From Propionispora sp. 2/2-37 (GTDB lineage: Bacteria; Bacillota; Negativicutes; Propionisporales; Propionisporaceae): a stretch of 64,000 nucleotides of DNA. A program made the translations under genes and the position numbers. The stretch covers positions 248,001 through 312,000 of the forward strand of contig NZ_CYSP01000002.1 of assembly GCF_001298735.1 (NCBI RefSeq), read 5' to 3'. This document shows positions 42,105 through 50,857 of the stretch, piece by piece. A model generated the notes under the pieces. It saw nothing but the letters and a program-made list of their open reading frames with translations, was not told the origin of the DNA and searched no databases. Every line of letters starts with the position of its first letter. Positions within the stretch are counted from its first letter, which is position 1.

Positions 42105-42554
42105 CTACACAGCAAGGCAATTCAACAATTCTGCCGCCTGTTCTTTGGATTCCGCCGCTTTGATTTTCATTAACAATTCCTTGTTCTGAAAGATGGCCAT
42201 TAGGTTCTTCAGCATCTTCACCTGTAAAGCGGGATCTTTGACCGCCAGCAAAAATACCAGTTCTACCTCCAGTTTTTCTTCCGGATTAATCATTGACCGA
42301 AATATCACCGGTTTTTTTAATGCCGCCAGGCCAATTGTAGACTGATTGACATGATTAGAATCGGTGTGCGGTATCGCCACATAGAAATTTCCTATCGACA
42401 GCCCGGTAGGCAGCGTCGTTTCCCTCGTCAGAACAGCATCTACATAACTGTCCTTTACATACTGTTTTTCCAGCATTAATTTGCCTAAATGTGTTATCAC
42501 TTCATCTGAGGTTTTCGCCTCCATCCCCAGTACAAGTAAATCCAAATCCAACAT
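42105..42554 (-). CDS. PTS fructose/galactitol-type subunit IIA (copy 2)
   Basis: 149 residues of the EIIA-Fru/Gat fold. Active histidine in FYVAIPHTDSNHVN near residue 62; ETTLPTGLSIG before it and LVFLLAVKDPALQ after it are the usual flanks. AAGGAG precedes the ATG. It lies 48 bases downstream of the LevR-type activator and should be read from the same sigma-54 promoter, so the activator and its transporter are made together. Confidence 0.92.
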   Translation of the reverse strand: MLDLDLLVLGMEAKTSDEVITHLGKLMLEKQYVKDSYVDAVLTRETTLPTGLSIGNFYVAIPHTDSNHVNQSTIGLAALKKPVIFRSMINPEEKLEVELVFLLAVKDPALQVKMLKNLMAIFQNKELLMKIKAAESKEQAAELLNCLAV

Positions 42555-42602
42555 CTTGTGCCCACTCCTTGATTGTAGTTTTTAAGTTTTTGGTATAGCT
42601 GG

Positions 42603-45497
42603 CTATTTGTTGCCTTTCATTTCTGCATAGAGCATTTGTTTAAACTGAACAATGTCCTGGCTATGCTTTAAGCCGTCAAGCAACTGCATATTTAGGAATG
42701 GCCGCAAAAGTCCTTTGACAATCTTTTTGTCATTGACCTTAAATGCCGGTAGGCAAACTAGCTCGGCTATCCCGTTTCCCCAGGCAATAGGCTGCGCAAG
42801 CCGGGCCACCACAACGGCCGATTTGTTTACAGCCAGCGAATCTCCATGGGGGAACGCAATTCCGCCCTTCATAAAAGTTGGTGCAATCTCCTCCCGCTTA
42901 AAAACCGATTCGAGAAATTCTTTCTTGACATACCCCTCATTAATCAGCAGGGAACACATCACTTCGATCAGCTCTTTTTGCGACCGTGCGTCAGAATCAA
43001 ACACGAAAAGGTCGTCCGCCGCAAAACCGGCTAAATCGTCAAAATGCTGAGCATGAATGATATGGTCGAATTCCCGCAGACCGCTTTTTAGCAAATGAGG
43101 CTCATAAACGATAAAATTGATCCCTTCAATTTCCGGATTAATAGTCCCGATCATGGCCAGAATTTTATAACTCTGCTGAATCTCCCGGACTTTACCCTTT
43201 AGCTGTTCGTCCATTACACTGAGTTGAAATATGGTCACATTGGGGTATTTTTCCTCCAGCGTTTTGCGGATATGGCTGGCCGTACCTTCACCGGTCAGGC
43301 ATAACGCTACCAAAGCCAGGGGTTTACTGCTTTCATCAATGGCCAGCAGCGGATAATTAAAGCGGGATTTCACCAAGCTGGAGTAAATTTCATCCAGTTC
43401 ATTTTCCGGAATGGATGCCTTGCGGACGGCTTCAATGACGGTGAGCAAATCCACCCGGTCCAGTGTTCTGGTGGGAATCCCCAGATTATCGGCAACAATT
43501 TTCCCTACATTGGTCAGGGAACCCATATCCACCAAAAACAGAATACCTTTTCCTTCGTCAATAATTTTGGATATGCCAATGATCTTTTCATAAATAATGG
43601 AAGGCATTTCATTTAACGGCATGTCAATTGCCACCGGAAAATTTACACTCAGCAATTCTTTGACAACATTAACGATTTCGGTAGCAATGCGTCCATGGGA
43701 AACGACTACTACACTCACCCGATTTTTAAAGGGTTTTTTCTCAATTGCGGCTTTGATATACATCGCAATAAAGCCGATTTCGTCATCTGTTATATCAATT
43801 TGCTTGCTTTGCGCCAATTGTGCGGCAAATTGCACGGCTAAATGGTATTCTTTGGGGAAGTCCTGCTTGATTTTAGCAAGATTAATATTGATAATTTGCT
43901 GTTTCAGCCGGATGCGTTTAATGGTTTCATCCAGGTGGATGGCCAGGTGAGTAAAAATGCTTTCATTGACGTCATTGTACAAATGCTCCTGAATCAACTG
44001 CAGCCGCAGGTTTTTCACCAAATCGATAATATCCTTATCCACAATATTGACAAGTTCATTAAGTGAAAAGTATTTGTTTTTGGTATTGACATTGAGTTCC
44101 AGATTGTTAAATTTGTTAAGAATAAAGGTCCACAGTATTTCTTCGATTTCGGCATAGTCCATATTGAATTTGTTCAGTTCTTTGTACTTTTGCTCGATCT
44201 GCCGGTAGAAATCTTCCGGCAAAGAATGGGAACCATCCTGCATATTTTTGATGAAGTTTGCTTTACTGTTGACGAACGGGATAAACATCATGTCCTGAAT
44301 GTACTTGCGGACTTTTACGATGTTTACGTCTTCCAGCGCAAAATCGTGCTGCATGCTGTTGGTCTCCAGCACGTCTTCATAACCAATGCTGATGACTTCA
44401 CTGTCCTTGCCGATATATTTCATAAAGGCTCTGGCGCAAATCACCTGGACGGTGCTTTTTAACTGACCGATATTGCCGCTAAACCGTTTCAGGGACAAGA
44501 TCTCGATGACTTTGGCCTCGACAAAAATCTTCTCGTTTACCCGGTTACATTCTTGCTGGAAAAAATCATAGATAATTTCCACTTTTTCAGCAAAAGAACG
44601 CTGTTGCAATGATGGAATGGAAATGATCATGGGTATGCGCCGTCTGAAGCTTAACAGCAGGCTGGATTCAATATTCTCGGTCGTCGCACCGATAAACATG
44701 ATATTTACCTGGCGCTCGTCCTTGGTTTCCCCCAGTCTGCGAAACCGGCCGCGATCAAGTATAGAAAAGAGGATTTCTTGCCCTTTAGGCGGCAGCCTAT
44801 GAATTTCATCTAAGAAAAGCATCCCGTTGTGCGCCTGCTCGACCAACCCTTCGGTATCACTGTCGGCACCGGTAAACGCGCCTTTTTTATACCCATATAA
44901 CAGTGATAACAACAGCTGCGGATTATCGCCATAGTCTGCACAGTTAAACACAATGAAAGGTACCTGCTCGGCAATGACCTTCTTTTGCTTGGCAAAATTA
45001 TACATACACTCGGCAAACTGCGTCTTACCTACACCGCTTTCCCCGATAATCAGCGTCGGCAGCCCAAACGGCGGGTACAAAATGGCTGACTTTGCCTGAT
45101 TAATATGTTTTTCCAGACTGCCACGGAAACCTACCAGTGACTTAAACGGATCTTCCTGCGGTTTGACCTCCCGTTCTTCTTCCGCAGTCTCAATCAGCAG
45201 GTCCGTCTCTTTACAAAGTTCTTCCACCACATGACGGGAAATATCAAACCCCATCTCCATCAGCCGCTTGGTTATATCGGCAATCGTAGCCCTGCCGTTT
45301 TGCCGCAAAAGCTCTTCAATCGCTTTTTTCAAATGAGGTTTACGCCGTTCCCGTGAATTTCCCATATTCAGTTCTTTGCGAATCACGGTAACAGTTTCCC
45401 GCGTGGTTGACAGCATCTTGGCCAAACGTACATCGGTAAACGGATCCTTTGGGTTTTCCGAGCGTACAATATTGATCAGCTTTTCCTTTAACTCCAT
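42603..45497 (-). CDS. LevR-type sigma-54-dependent, PTS-regulated activator (copy 2)
   Basis: 964 residues from the ATG at 45497 (GAGAGG seven bases upstream; an earlier start at 45581 would place its first codons inside the promoter). Same domain order as the copy at 29033: N-terminal HTH, AAA+ with Walker A GESGVGKT, GAFTGA and MLFLDE, PRD with LAIHLDETIKR, EIIA-Man-like with VVSHGRIATE, EIIB-Gat-like with LCLTGEGTAS, EIIA-Fru-like with AFPHGDSLA. It is the first gene of its operon and stands behind a sigma-54 promoter with upstream elements, which implies positive autoregulation. Target: its own operon and probably gatD-araD, which shares the elements. Confidence 0.93.
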   Translation of the reverse strand: MELKEKLINIVRSENPKDPFTDVRLAKMLSTTRETVTVIRKELNMGNSRERRKPHLKKAIEELLRQNGRATIADITKRLMEMGFDISRHVVEELCKETDLLIETAEEEREVKPQEDPFKSLVGFRGSLEKHINQAKSAILYPPFGLPTLIIGESGVGKTQFAECMYNFAKQKKVIAEQVPFIVFNCADYGDNPQLLLSLLYGYKKGAFTGADSDTEGLVEQAHNGMLFLDEIHRLPPKGQEILFSILDRGRFRRLGETKDERQVNIMFIGATTENIESSLLLSFRRRIPMIISIPSLQQRSFAEKVEIIYDFFQQECNRVNEKIFVEAKVIEILSLKRFSGNIGQLKSTVQVICARAFMKYIGKDSEVISIGYEDVLETNSMQHDFALEDVNIVKVRKYIQDMMFIPFVNSKANFIKNMQDGSHSLPEDFYRQIEQKYKELNKFNMDYAEIEEILWTFILNKFNNLELNVNTKNKYFSLNELVNIVDKDIIDLVKNLRLQLIQEHLYNDVNESIFTHLAIHLDETIKRIRLKQQIININLAKIKQDFPKEYHLAVQFAAQLAQSKQIDITDDEIGFIAMYIKAAIEKKPFKNRVSVVVVSHGRIATEIVNVVKELLSVNFPVAIDMPLNEMPSIIYEKIIGISKIIDEGKGILFLVDMGSLTNVGKIVADNLGIPTRTLDRVDLLTVIEAVRKASIPENELDEIYSSLVKSRFNYPLLAIDESSKPLALVALCLTGEGTASHIRKTLEEKYPNVTIFQLSVMDEQLKGKVREIQQSYKILAMIGTINPEIEGINFIVYEPHLLKSGLREFDHIIHAQHFDDLAGFAADDLFVFDSDARSQKELIEVMCSLLINEGYVKKEFLESVFKREEIAPTFMKGGIAFPHGDSLAVNKSAVVVARLAQPIAWGNGIAELVCLPAFKVNDKKIVKGLLRPFLNMQLLDGLKHSQDIVQFKQMLYAEMKGNK

Positions 45498-45527
45498 TAC
45501 ATAACCTCTCTTCTGCCTACTATAATT

Positions 45528-45542
45528 GCAAGTGCCGTGCCA
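45528..45542 (-). promoter_or_regulatory. Sigma-54 promoter of levR2 and PTS operon 2
   Basis: Minus strand TGGCAC-N5-TTGC, exact consensus. Transcription starts near 45516, 19 bases before the levR2 ATG. Confidence 0.88.
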
Positions 45543-45605
45543 TACAAAAATACAAATTTCAAATTCCCGCCGACAAGCCATTTTTCAAGGCTATCCAAAC
45601 GGCAG

Positions 45606-45649
45606 CTTACATTTTCCGAAATGTTCATACAGTTTTAACAATTGTATGA
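45606..45649 (-). promoter_or_regulatory. Candidate activator sites upstream of the levR2 promoter
   Basis: CTTACATTTTCCGAA (45606-45620) and AATTGTATGA (45640-45649), shared with the gatD promoter (40176-40209). Within this stretch CATACA/TGTATG (45626-45631, 45643-45648) is an inverted repeat centred about 120 bases upstream of the transcription start, as expected of an enhancer for a sigma-54 activator. Confidence 0.6.
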
Positions 45650-45988
45650 TTACAAAATTAATATGGACCTCTGTCGAATTACACATTTTACCAGATAAAT
45701 GAATCCATCCTCATTATATCAATTTATTGTAAACTGATGAGCGGTAAATAAAGGCAGACAAAACCTGAAAGGTGCTCCTTACGCTTATTCCATCATTTGT
45801 TGGATATTGTGCGCATATTCAAGTAAAAAAACAAAGGATATTGACGAATTTTGTAGGAATATGGTCTTAATATGAAACTGTGGTTTCGAAAACGGAGGTG
45901 TTGTTGTCCAAGCAGTCCTGTCATTTTTTTTGCACTTATACCATCATCACGCAACAAAAACTTTCAATCTATAAGGAGGAAGAGTCTC

Positions 45989-47704
45989 GTGAATTTTTTA
46001 ATAAATCTGAAAACAAGCGTAAAGCTGGTCGTTCTTATCTGTGTTGCCTTGGTTTCTCTGGTTTTGGTAGCCTTTACCGGATATTATTTTTTAAATCAAT
46101 TGTCAGACACTCTGTCCACTATCTACAGTGACCGCCTCATACCCGTAAAATTGCTGAGTGAAAGCCGGGCCAATCTGAATCGCGCCAATTCCGCTCTATT
46201 GGAGTTAATGCTCACAACCGACCCGCAAAAAAGCCAGGAACTGCAAAAGATTCTGGAAGACCGCTCTGCTAAAATTGCCGCTAATCTGGCAGCAGTAGAA
46301 AAGACTCATCTGGATACACGTGCACAGGAATTGCTGGAAACAACCAAAACGGGCCTGCAAAAATATAACACCGCCAGCCAGCAGCTGATCAGCCTGGCGA
46401 TGGCAAACAAAAATGCCGAAGCCTATACGCTCTATGTCAGGGAAGTTGATCCGGTTGCCACTGCGGCTTTCGACGATTTACGGGATTTTGCCGACTATTA
46501 TGCCCAGTTGTCCGAAAAAATGAACGCTGACAGCCGGCATGCGCTAAGTACGTCCGCCTATATCATGCTTGGCATTTTTATTTTTTCGTTCATTCTGTTG
46601 ATGCTCAGCGGGCTGTACATCGCCCGTCTCATCACCCGCCCGCTCCATACTATGGTGTTAATCTGCCGGGAACTTGCCGGCGGTGATTTTCGGGATAAAC
46701 CGCAAAGAATATTTCGTAAAGATGAAATTGGAGAGTTAGCCGACGCCATGGTAAATATGCGCCTTACGCTCCGGCAGCTTTTAAAGCAGGTCAATGAATC
46801 AGCCGAACAACTGGCCGCCTCTTCCGAACAATTAACCGCCAGCGCCGATCAGTCAACGCAGGCTGCCTCCCAGGTTGCCGAATCAATCTCGGTTGTAGCC
46901 AAAGGCGCGGAACAACTGCTGGATGTGGCTAACACCACCACCACGGCAATCGATCAGACATCAGCCGGAATCCAACAAATTGCCATCAGCGCCGTAGATG
47001 CTTCCAGCCAGTCCGATCAGGCCGTTGATAAAGCATCAGACGGCAGCGATTCCGTAAAAAAAGCAATTGACCAAATGCAGCAAATTGGCGACAGTGTCAC
47101 CGCTTCCGCCCAGGTCGTAACTAAATTGGGCGAACGTTCGAAAGAAATCGGGCAAATCGTGGATACGATTTCCGGCATTGCCGGACAAACCAACCTGCTG
47201 GCCCTAAATGCTGCCATCGAAGCCGCCCGTGCCGGTGAACAGGGACGCGGCTTCGCCGTAGTGGCGGAAGAAGTTCGCAAACTCGCCGAGCAATCCCAGG
47301 AAGCCGCCAAACAGATTGCCAATCTGATCAGTGAAATTCAACAGGATACCGATCAAGCAGTGGCATCCATGCAAACGGGGACGGAAGAAGCGACGCTGGG
47401 AATTGATTTAGTAAACCAGTCCGGCCAGGCTTTCCAGGATATCGCAGCCCAGGTATCCGCAGTATCCGGCCAGGTACGGCAAACTACGGATGCAATCGAA
47501 CAAATGGCCATCAACAGCCAGCAAATTTTTGACGCCGTTAAACAAATTGATGAATTAAGCAGAATGACCTCCAGTGAATCGCAGACAGTGTCCGCCGCCA
47601 CCGAAGAACAACTCGCCTCCATGGAAGAAATCTCGTCCGCCAGCCAGTCCCTGGCCAAAATGGCCATGGATTTGCGCGATGCGGTCGGGAAATTCCAGGT
47701 ATAA
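45989..47704 (+). CDS. Methyl-accepting chemotaxis protein
   Basis: 571 residues. Transmembrane helix 1 at about 10-30, a four-helix-bundle periplasmic sensor (4HB_MCP, about 32-185), helix 2 at about 190-212 ([20 protein letters not shown]), HAMP at about 213-265, and the cytoplasmic signalling domain with the hairpin tip [20 protein letters not shown] and [20 protein letters not shown] near 400. Methylation-type Gln/Glu pairs flank the tip. The start is a GTG with AAGGAGGA eight bases upstream; an ATG at 45872 would add 39 residues lacking similarity. The ligand is unknown; its position between two polyol loci suggests polyol or sugar taxis, which is inference only. Confidence 0.93.
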   Translation: MNFLINLKTSVKLVVLICVALVSLVLVAFTGYYFLNQLSDTLSTIYSDRLIPVKLLSESRANLNRANSALLELMLTTDPQKSQELQKILEDRSAKIAANLAAVEKTHLDTRAQELLETTKTGLQKYNTASQQLISLAMANKNAEAYTLYVREVDPVATAAFDDLRDFADYYAQLSEKMNADSRHALSTSAYIMLGIFIFSFILLMLSGLYIARLITRPLHTMVLICRELAGGDFRDKPQRIFRKDEIGELADAMVNMRLTLRQLLKQVNESAEQLAASSEQLTASADQSTQAASQVAESISVVAKGAEQLLDVANTTTTAIDQTSAGIQQIAISAVDASSQSDQAVDKASDGSDSVKKAIDQMQQIGDSVTASAQVVTKLGERSKEIGQIVDTISGIAGQTNLLALNAAIEAARAGEQGRGFAVVAEEVRKLAEQSQEAAKQIANLISEIQQDTDQAVASMQTGTEEATLGIDLVNQSGQAFQDIAAQVSAVSGQVRQTTDAIEQMAINSQQIFDAVKQIDELSRMTSSESQTVSAATEEQLASMEEISSASQSLAKMAMDLRDAVGKFQV

Positions 47705-47750
47705 TTAGTCAGTTTACGCGAAAGTATTTACCAAGACCATACAATATAAA

Positions 47751-47807
47751 CATATGGAAGGGATGTCTCAAGTGCTTTAAAACACATTTAGACATCCCTT
47801 CCATATG
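47751..47807. terminator. Perfect 18-base hairpin after the chemoreceptor gene
   Basis: CATATGGAAGGGATGTCT (47751-47768) pairs exactly with 47790-47807. No T-run follows on either strand. Its inner part resembles the tolC terminator (GATGTCTCAA arm), so it may be a degraded relative of that hairpin; terminator or RNA-stability function is likely. Confidence 0.6.
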
Positions 47808-47845
47808 TTAAGACGAAAACAAAATAAAATTCCAATACCTACTTC

Positions 47846-48010
47846 GTACTTTTGTCAGGAAACAAAAGTACCAAAAATTCTAGGCCTGTCTTCCAAAAGA
47901 CTTGGAAAACCGCCAGCTTACTAAAATCCGTAAACTCGCTTTGTTCAAACAAACGGATTTCTTAACGTAAGCCGGCGGTTTTCCATCCTTCGGACCGTCT
48001 TTTTCCAGAA
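47846..48010. repeat. Intergenic repeat, copy 2, with 108-base foldable insert
   Basis: Outer blocks match copy 1: GTACTTTTGT / ACAAAAGTAC (47846-47855, 47862-47871), AAAAATTC, and the TTCGGACCGTC block (47989-48010). Between them are 108 bases (47881-47988) that form a nested stem: GGAAAACCGCC (47904-47914) with GGCGGTTTTCC (47974-47984), CTTAC with GTAAG (47917-47921, 47967-47971) and AAATCCGT with ACGGATTT (47924-47931, 47953-47960). Confidence 0.75.
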
Positions 48011-48069
48011 AGGCCGTCAAAACAACGCCCCGAGATAATTCAGCAATCATGAATCGAACCTAGCAAGAA

Positions 48070-48948
48070 CTATTGATCCAACCGCCCCAAACAGCCGGGA
48101 AGCATATCTTCCAAAAGTATATCTACCATTTCTTCCGGGCTGTGCTCCCGGCTGCGGAAAATATCCGTACCACATACCAAAAAGTCGGCGCCGAGCGCTG
48201 CAGCCGCCGCGATGGTTGCCCGCTTGACTCCTCCTTGAATCTGAATGGCCCCGGAAAACTGCCGGCGAAAAAAAGAAATATATTCCCGGACCGGTTGGGT
48301 GGCCAGCGCTCCCTGAGCGGAGGTTGACCGGGCCGCCGTTTGCTCTGCCTGAAACGTCAGCATCGCCAGTTCCGAGAAAAACGGTTTTATCGTGGCATAC
48401 GTTTTTTTCCTGGGAACTGCGGCGCTGTTTCCCGGTCCGAAAATTTCAAGAACCGGACTGGCGCAGCTTCCCTGCCGCTCTATCAAGCGGAGGAGACGCC
48501 GGTGAACAGCGTCATCCGCCAGGACTTCCAATTGATAACAAATAGCGCACTCTTCCAGTTTGCGATATTGCTCCAGTTGTTTCAGCGGATCGTTGGTCAG
48601 AAAATGGACGTTCAGATAGCCGTCACAGCGTCGTATTTCCCGGTTAAGTTCCGCTAAAAAGTCCGGGTCAAAAACGGCCGTGTTATCACCGGGCCGGTTA
48701 TTGCCAAAGCCCGAATAGTCACTGACATTGATATCCACATGAAAGGTTTTGATCTTTTTCTGTTGGAGCAGCTTCCGTACCTGAAGAAATACCTCGTCCT
48801 GCAGTTGCCGTACCGGAGTCGTATCCAGCCGGCCATCCAGCAGAGTAACCAGTGCCGGGTTAATCCGGACAATTCTCCCGGCAAGTACATGCTCTGCCGT
48901 AACCGGCAGGGGAGACACCGTATAAAAATCCTGAACCTGTTGAACCAT
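48070..48948 (-). CDS. Divergent ribulose-phosphate 3-epimerase-like TIM-barrel protein
   Basis: 292 residues, longer than Rpe (~220). Rpe-like landmarks: FHVDINVSDYSGFG near 67 (for HxDxMDG), LNVHFLTNDPLKQLEQY near 113 (for DVHLMxxxP), and the phosphate-binding end GAIQIQGGVKRATIAAAAALGADFLVCGTDIF near 235-265. In true Rpe the catalytic aspartate is in VDGG; here the position reads IQGG, so it may not epimerise by the usual two-acid mechanism. An N-terminal segment of about 55 residues precedes the barrel. Last gene of the sorbitol operon, 29 bases after the dehydrogenase. Likely acts on a ketose phosphate or is regulatory; not settled. Confidence 0.65.
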   Translation of the reverse strand: MVQQVQDFYTVSPLPVTAEHVLAGRIVRINPALVTLLDGRLDTTPVRQLQDEVFLQVRKLLQQKKIKTFHVDINVSDYSGFGNNRPGDNTAVFDPDFLAELNREIRRCDGYLNVHFLTNDPLKQLEQYRKLEECAICYQLEVLADDAVHRRLLRLIERQGSCASPVLEIFGPGNSAAVPRKKTYATIKPFFSELAMLTFQAEQTAARSTSAQGALATQPVREYISFFRRQFSGAIQIQGGVKRATIAAAAALGADFLVCGTDIFRSREHSPEEMVDILLEDMLPGCLGRLDQ

Positions 48949-48977
48949 ACCAACAACTCCCTCAAGCGGAATTATCG

Positions 48978-50246
48978 TTATTTTTCAATGCCTGGCGCGT
49001 GTCGCAGGAGATACTGCTCGGCCTCATAACACCACAAACCGCGATTGGCCTCGACAATGTTTGCCAGTTCACGAAAAAGCGGATTGTTTTTCCCTAACTC
49101 ACCCAGTTTCTCAACCGGCGTCAGGTCCAGCTCGATCTGGCTGTAAATCAGCTTCTTTCCCCCGCCGATGGACGGCAGGTTTAAAATGGTATCCCGCGCA
49201 CTGTTTAATCCGCCAATGTGAGTGACAATAATTGACGGGTCAATCCTTCTCTCTTCAATCAGGGCCAGCGCGTCGCGCATATCCTCGGGATAGCCGCCAC
49301 TGGTCCCGACAATATGGTTGGCGGCATAATGGACCTGATAGTAATTCAGTTCGGCTTTAAAATTTTTATCGGTCGGGCCGGCAAAAAAGTTTAAACAACC
49401 GTCCTGCGCCAGCAGGTCACTCCCCAATTCCGCACTTGCCTTTAACGGTGCATACACGAACACATCATCGTACCCCCGGCCATCTGTCAAATTAAGCAGA
49501 TACTCTTTCTGATCACCGACATCTTTGGTATTGACATAGCGAAGGGTAATCCCATATTGGGCCGCCTTTGCCACCGGATTATATTTTTCAGCCCGGGCCA
49601 GTTTCTCCTCACTGGTGCCGGTGACTACCAGCAGTTCCGGTTTCCGGGCGGCCGCCATGGCGTAAGCGACAGCTAAAAATCCCATCGGCCCCGAGCCATT
49701 TAAGATGATCATATCGCCCCGGTTTTTGATCCCCATCTCATGGGCATAACTGCCTCCCACCGTGTGATAGCTTGCTTTGCAGGCGGCCACAATGGACGAC
49801 AGCGGTTCGGCCAGCGAACCCTTGTAATAGGCCTGCCCGTGATAAGGCAGGAGACAATCCTGCAGCATCACTTCATTGGGAATCACAATATAAGTGGCAT
49901 TGCCGCCGATATAGCGGTAAGAATACCCCGGGCCAAACGGACTGCCCTGATAATTTAGAGTAGGCTGGATGGCAAATTTCATGCCCGGCTGGAACTTTTC
50001 CTGCCATTTGGCCCCCACTGCCAGGATTTCACCGCAGAATTCATGGCCGACAATGACCGGATGCTGCGCTATATCATCAGGAACCCGCCGGTGTTCACTG
50101 CCCTGCAAAACCGTTTTATAGGTCGACATGCACACTCCGTCGGTGATCACTTTCGCCAGAATCTCATTTTCCTGCATAGCGGGCAGTGCAAACTTTTCCA
50201 GCCGCAAATCCTGTTTCCCGTACATACGTAATGCCCTGGTATCCAC
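48978..50246 (-). CDS. Zinc-type dehydrogenase, L-sorbose-1-phosphate-reductase-like
   Basis: About 422 residues, medium-chain dehydrogenase superfamily but longer than GatD/SorD. N-terminal [31 protein letters not shown] near 70, a substrate domain with LQDCLLPYHGQAYYKGSLAEPLSS near 135-158 and NAD site LNGSGPMGFLAVAYAMAAA near 190. The CxxC structural zinc cluster of typical family members is absent. The pattern and length resemble SorE, which reduces L-sorbose 1-phosphate to D-glucitol 6-phosphate. In this operon SrlD would then take it to fructose 6-phosphate, so L-sorbose and sorbitol routes may converge. Start: GTG at 50246, AAGGAG upstream. Confidence 0.78.
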   Translation of the reverse strand: MDTRALRMYGKQDLRLEKFALPAMQENEILAKVITDGVCMSTYKTVLQGSEHRRVPDDIAQHPVIVGHEFCGEILAVGAKWQEKFQPGMKFAIQPTLNYQGSPFGPGYSYRYIGGNATYIVIPNEVMLQDCLLPYHGQAYYKGSLAEPLSSIVAACKASYHTVGGSYAHEMGIKNRGDMIILNGSGPMGFLAVAYAMAAARKPELLVVTGTSEEKLARAEKYNPVAKAAQYGITLRYVNTKDVGDQKEYLLNLTDGRGYDDVFVYAPLKASAELGSDLLAQDGCLNFFAGPTDKNFKAELNYYQVHYAANHIVGTSGGYPEDMRDALALIEERRIDPSIIVTHIGGLNSARDTILNLPSIGGGKKLIYSQIELDLTPVEKLGELGKNNPLFRELANIVEANRGLWCYEAEQYLLRHAPGIEK

Positions 50247-50425
50247 TAAACCGTTCACTCCTTACAGACCGCCATTGGAGTTCACTGCCAGGTATCGCCC
50301 AGCATCAATAGTCAGCCTTCTGGTATTTTTCTTCCATTCCACACCACCAGCATAAGGGTATGTGACGGCCTTGTCAAGGCATGCCTCGTTTGCAAAAACA
50401 CACTTTCGAAAAAGCTTCTCTTCTG

Positions 50426-50788
50426 TCAGCTTCTGAAGATAGCTATCTCATCACCGATTTCAATTTCCGGCATAACTTTGTCTTCAAGATAAATGCTGCC
50501 CCCCAGCCCTTCCTTCGCACCATTAAACCGCAGGGTTATATGCCCCAGGTTGCTAAGATTGGCCTCCACTTCATCCCCTACATACAGAATGGCATACTCC
50601 TGATTACCTATCCGCAGGATATCGCCCGCCCGTACGGCCTGCAGCACCTGGTTGCCGCTGTGTAAAATGCAGTAGTCGGCTAATTCTTCCGGAGCGTTGT
50701 CCTTAAACAAAATAATCATCTTTTCACCTAAAAATGCAGTGGCCGAATTGCCAATATTGGTTACCCGGGTTTGATAAATCAGTTTCAT
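50426..50788 (-). CDS. srlB: PTS glucitol/sorbitol-specific subunit IIA
   Basis: 120 residues, the standard length of the glucitol EIIA family. Starts KLIYQTRVTNIGNSATAFL; the phosphorylated histidine candidate is in ADYCILHSGNQ near 42, and the C-terminal GHITLRFNGA and PEIEIGDEI are typical. Accepts phosphate from HPr and donates to the EIIB domain of SrlE. AGGGAGG precedes the ATG. It follows srlE by 69 bases and is followed by a 180-base gap before the dehydrogenase. Confidence 0.93.
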   Translation of the reverse strand: MKLIYQTRVTNIGNSATAFLGEKMIILFKDNAPEELADYCILHSGNQVLQAVRAGDILRIGNQEYAILYVGDEVEANLSNLGHITLRFNGAKEGLGGSIYLEDKVMPEIEIGDEIAIFRS

Positions 50789-50857
50789 TCTACGACCTCC
50801 CTAGTTAGTAAAAAGGCAATGCAAGCAGCAGCACTGCTTGCATTGCCCTAGCGGATT

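Larger units (their letters stand above)
45498..45988. other. Intergenic region between levR2 and the chemoreceptor
   Basis: 491 bases between divergent genes. It contains the levR2 sigma-54 promoter (45528-45542) and upstream elements (45606-45649), then about 300 AT-rich bases leading to the chemoreceptor. No clear promoter hexamers for the chemoreceptor were found; a TTGACG at about 45841 has no -10 at the right distance, and GAAACTGTGGTTTC near 45871 can form a small hairpin. Confidence 0.6.
47705..48069. other. Intergenic region of stacked inverted repeats
   Basis: 365 bases between convergent genes. It contains the 47751-47807 hairpin, the interrupted repeat copy 2 (47846-48010) and no reading frame worth calling. 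Both flanking transcripts end here. Confidence 0.7.

Noticed and set aside
47751-47807. Insertion-sequence terminal repeats
   Set aside because: Arms are only 21 bases apart with no coding sequence between; a hairpin is the simpler reading.
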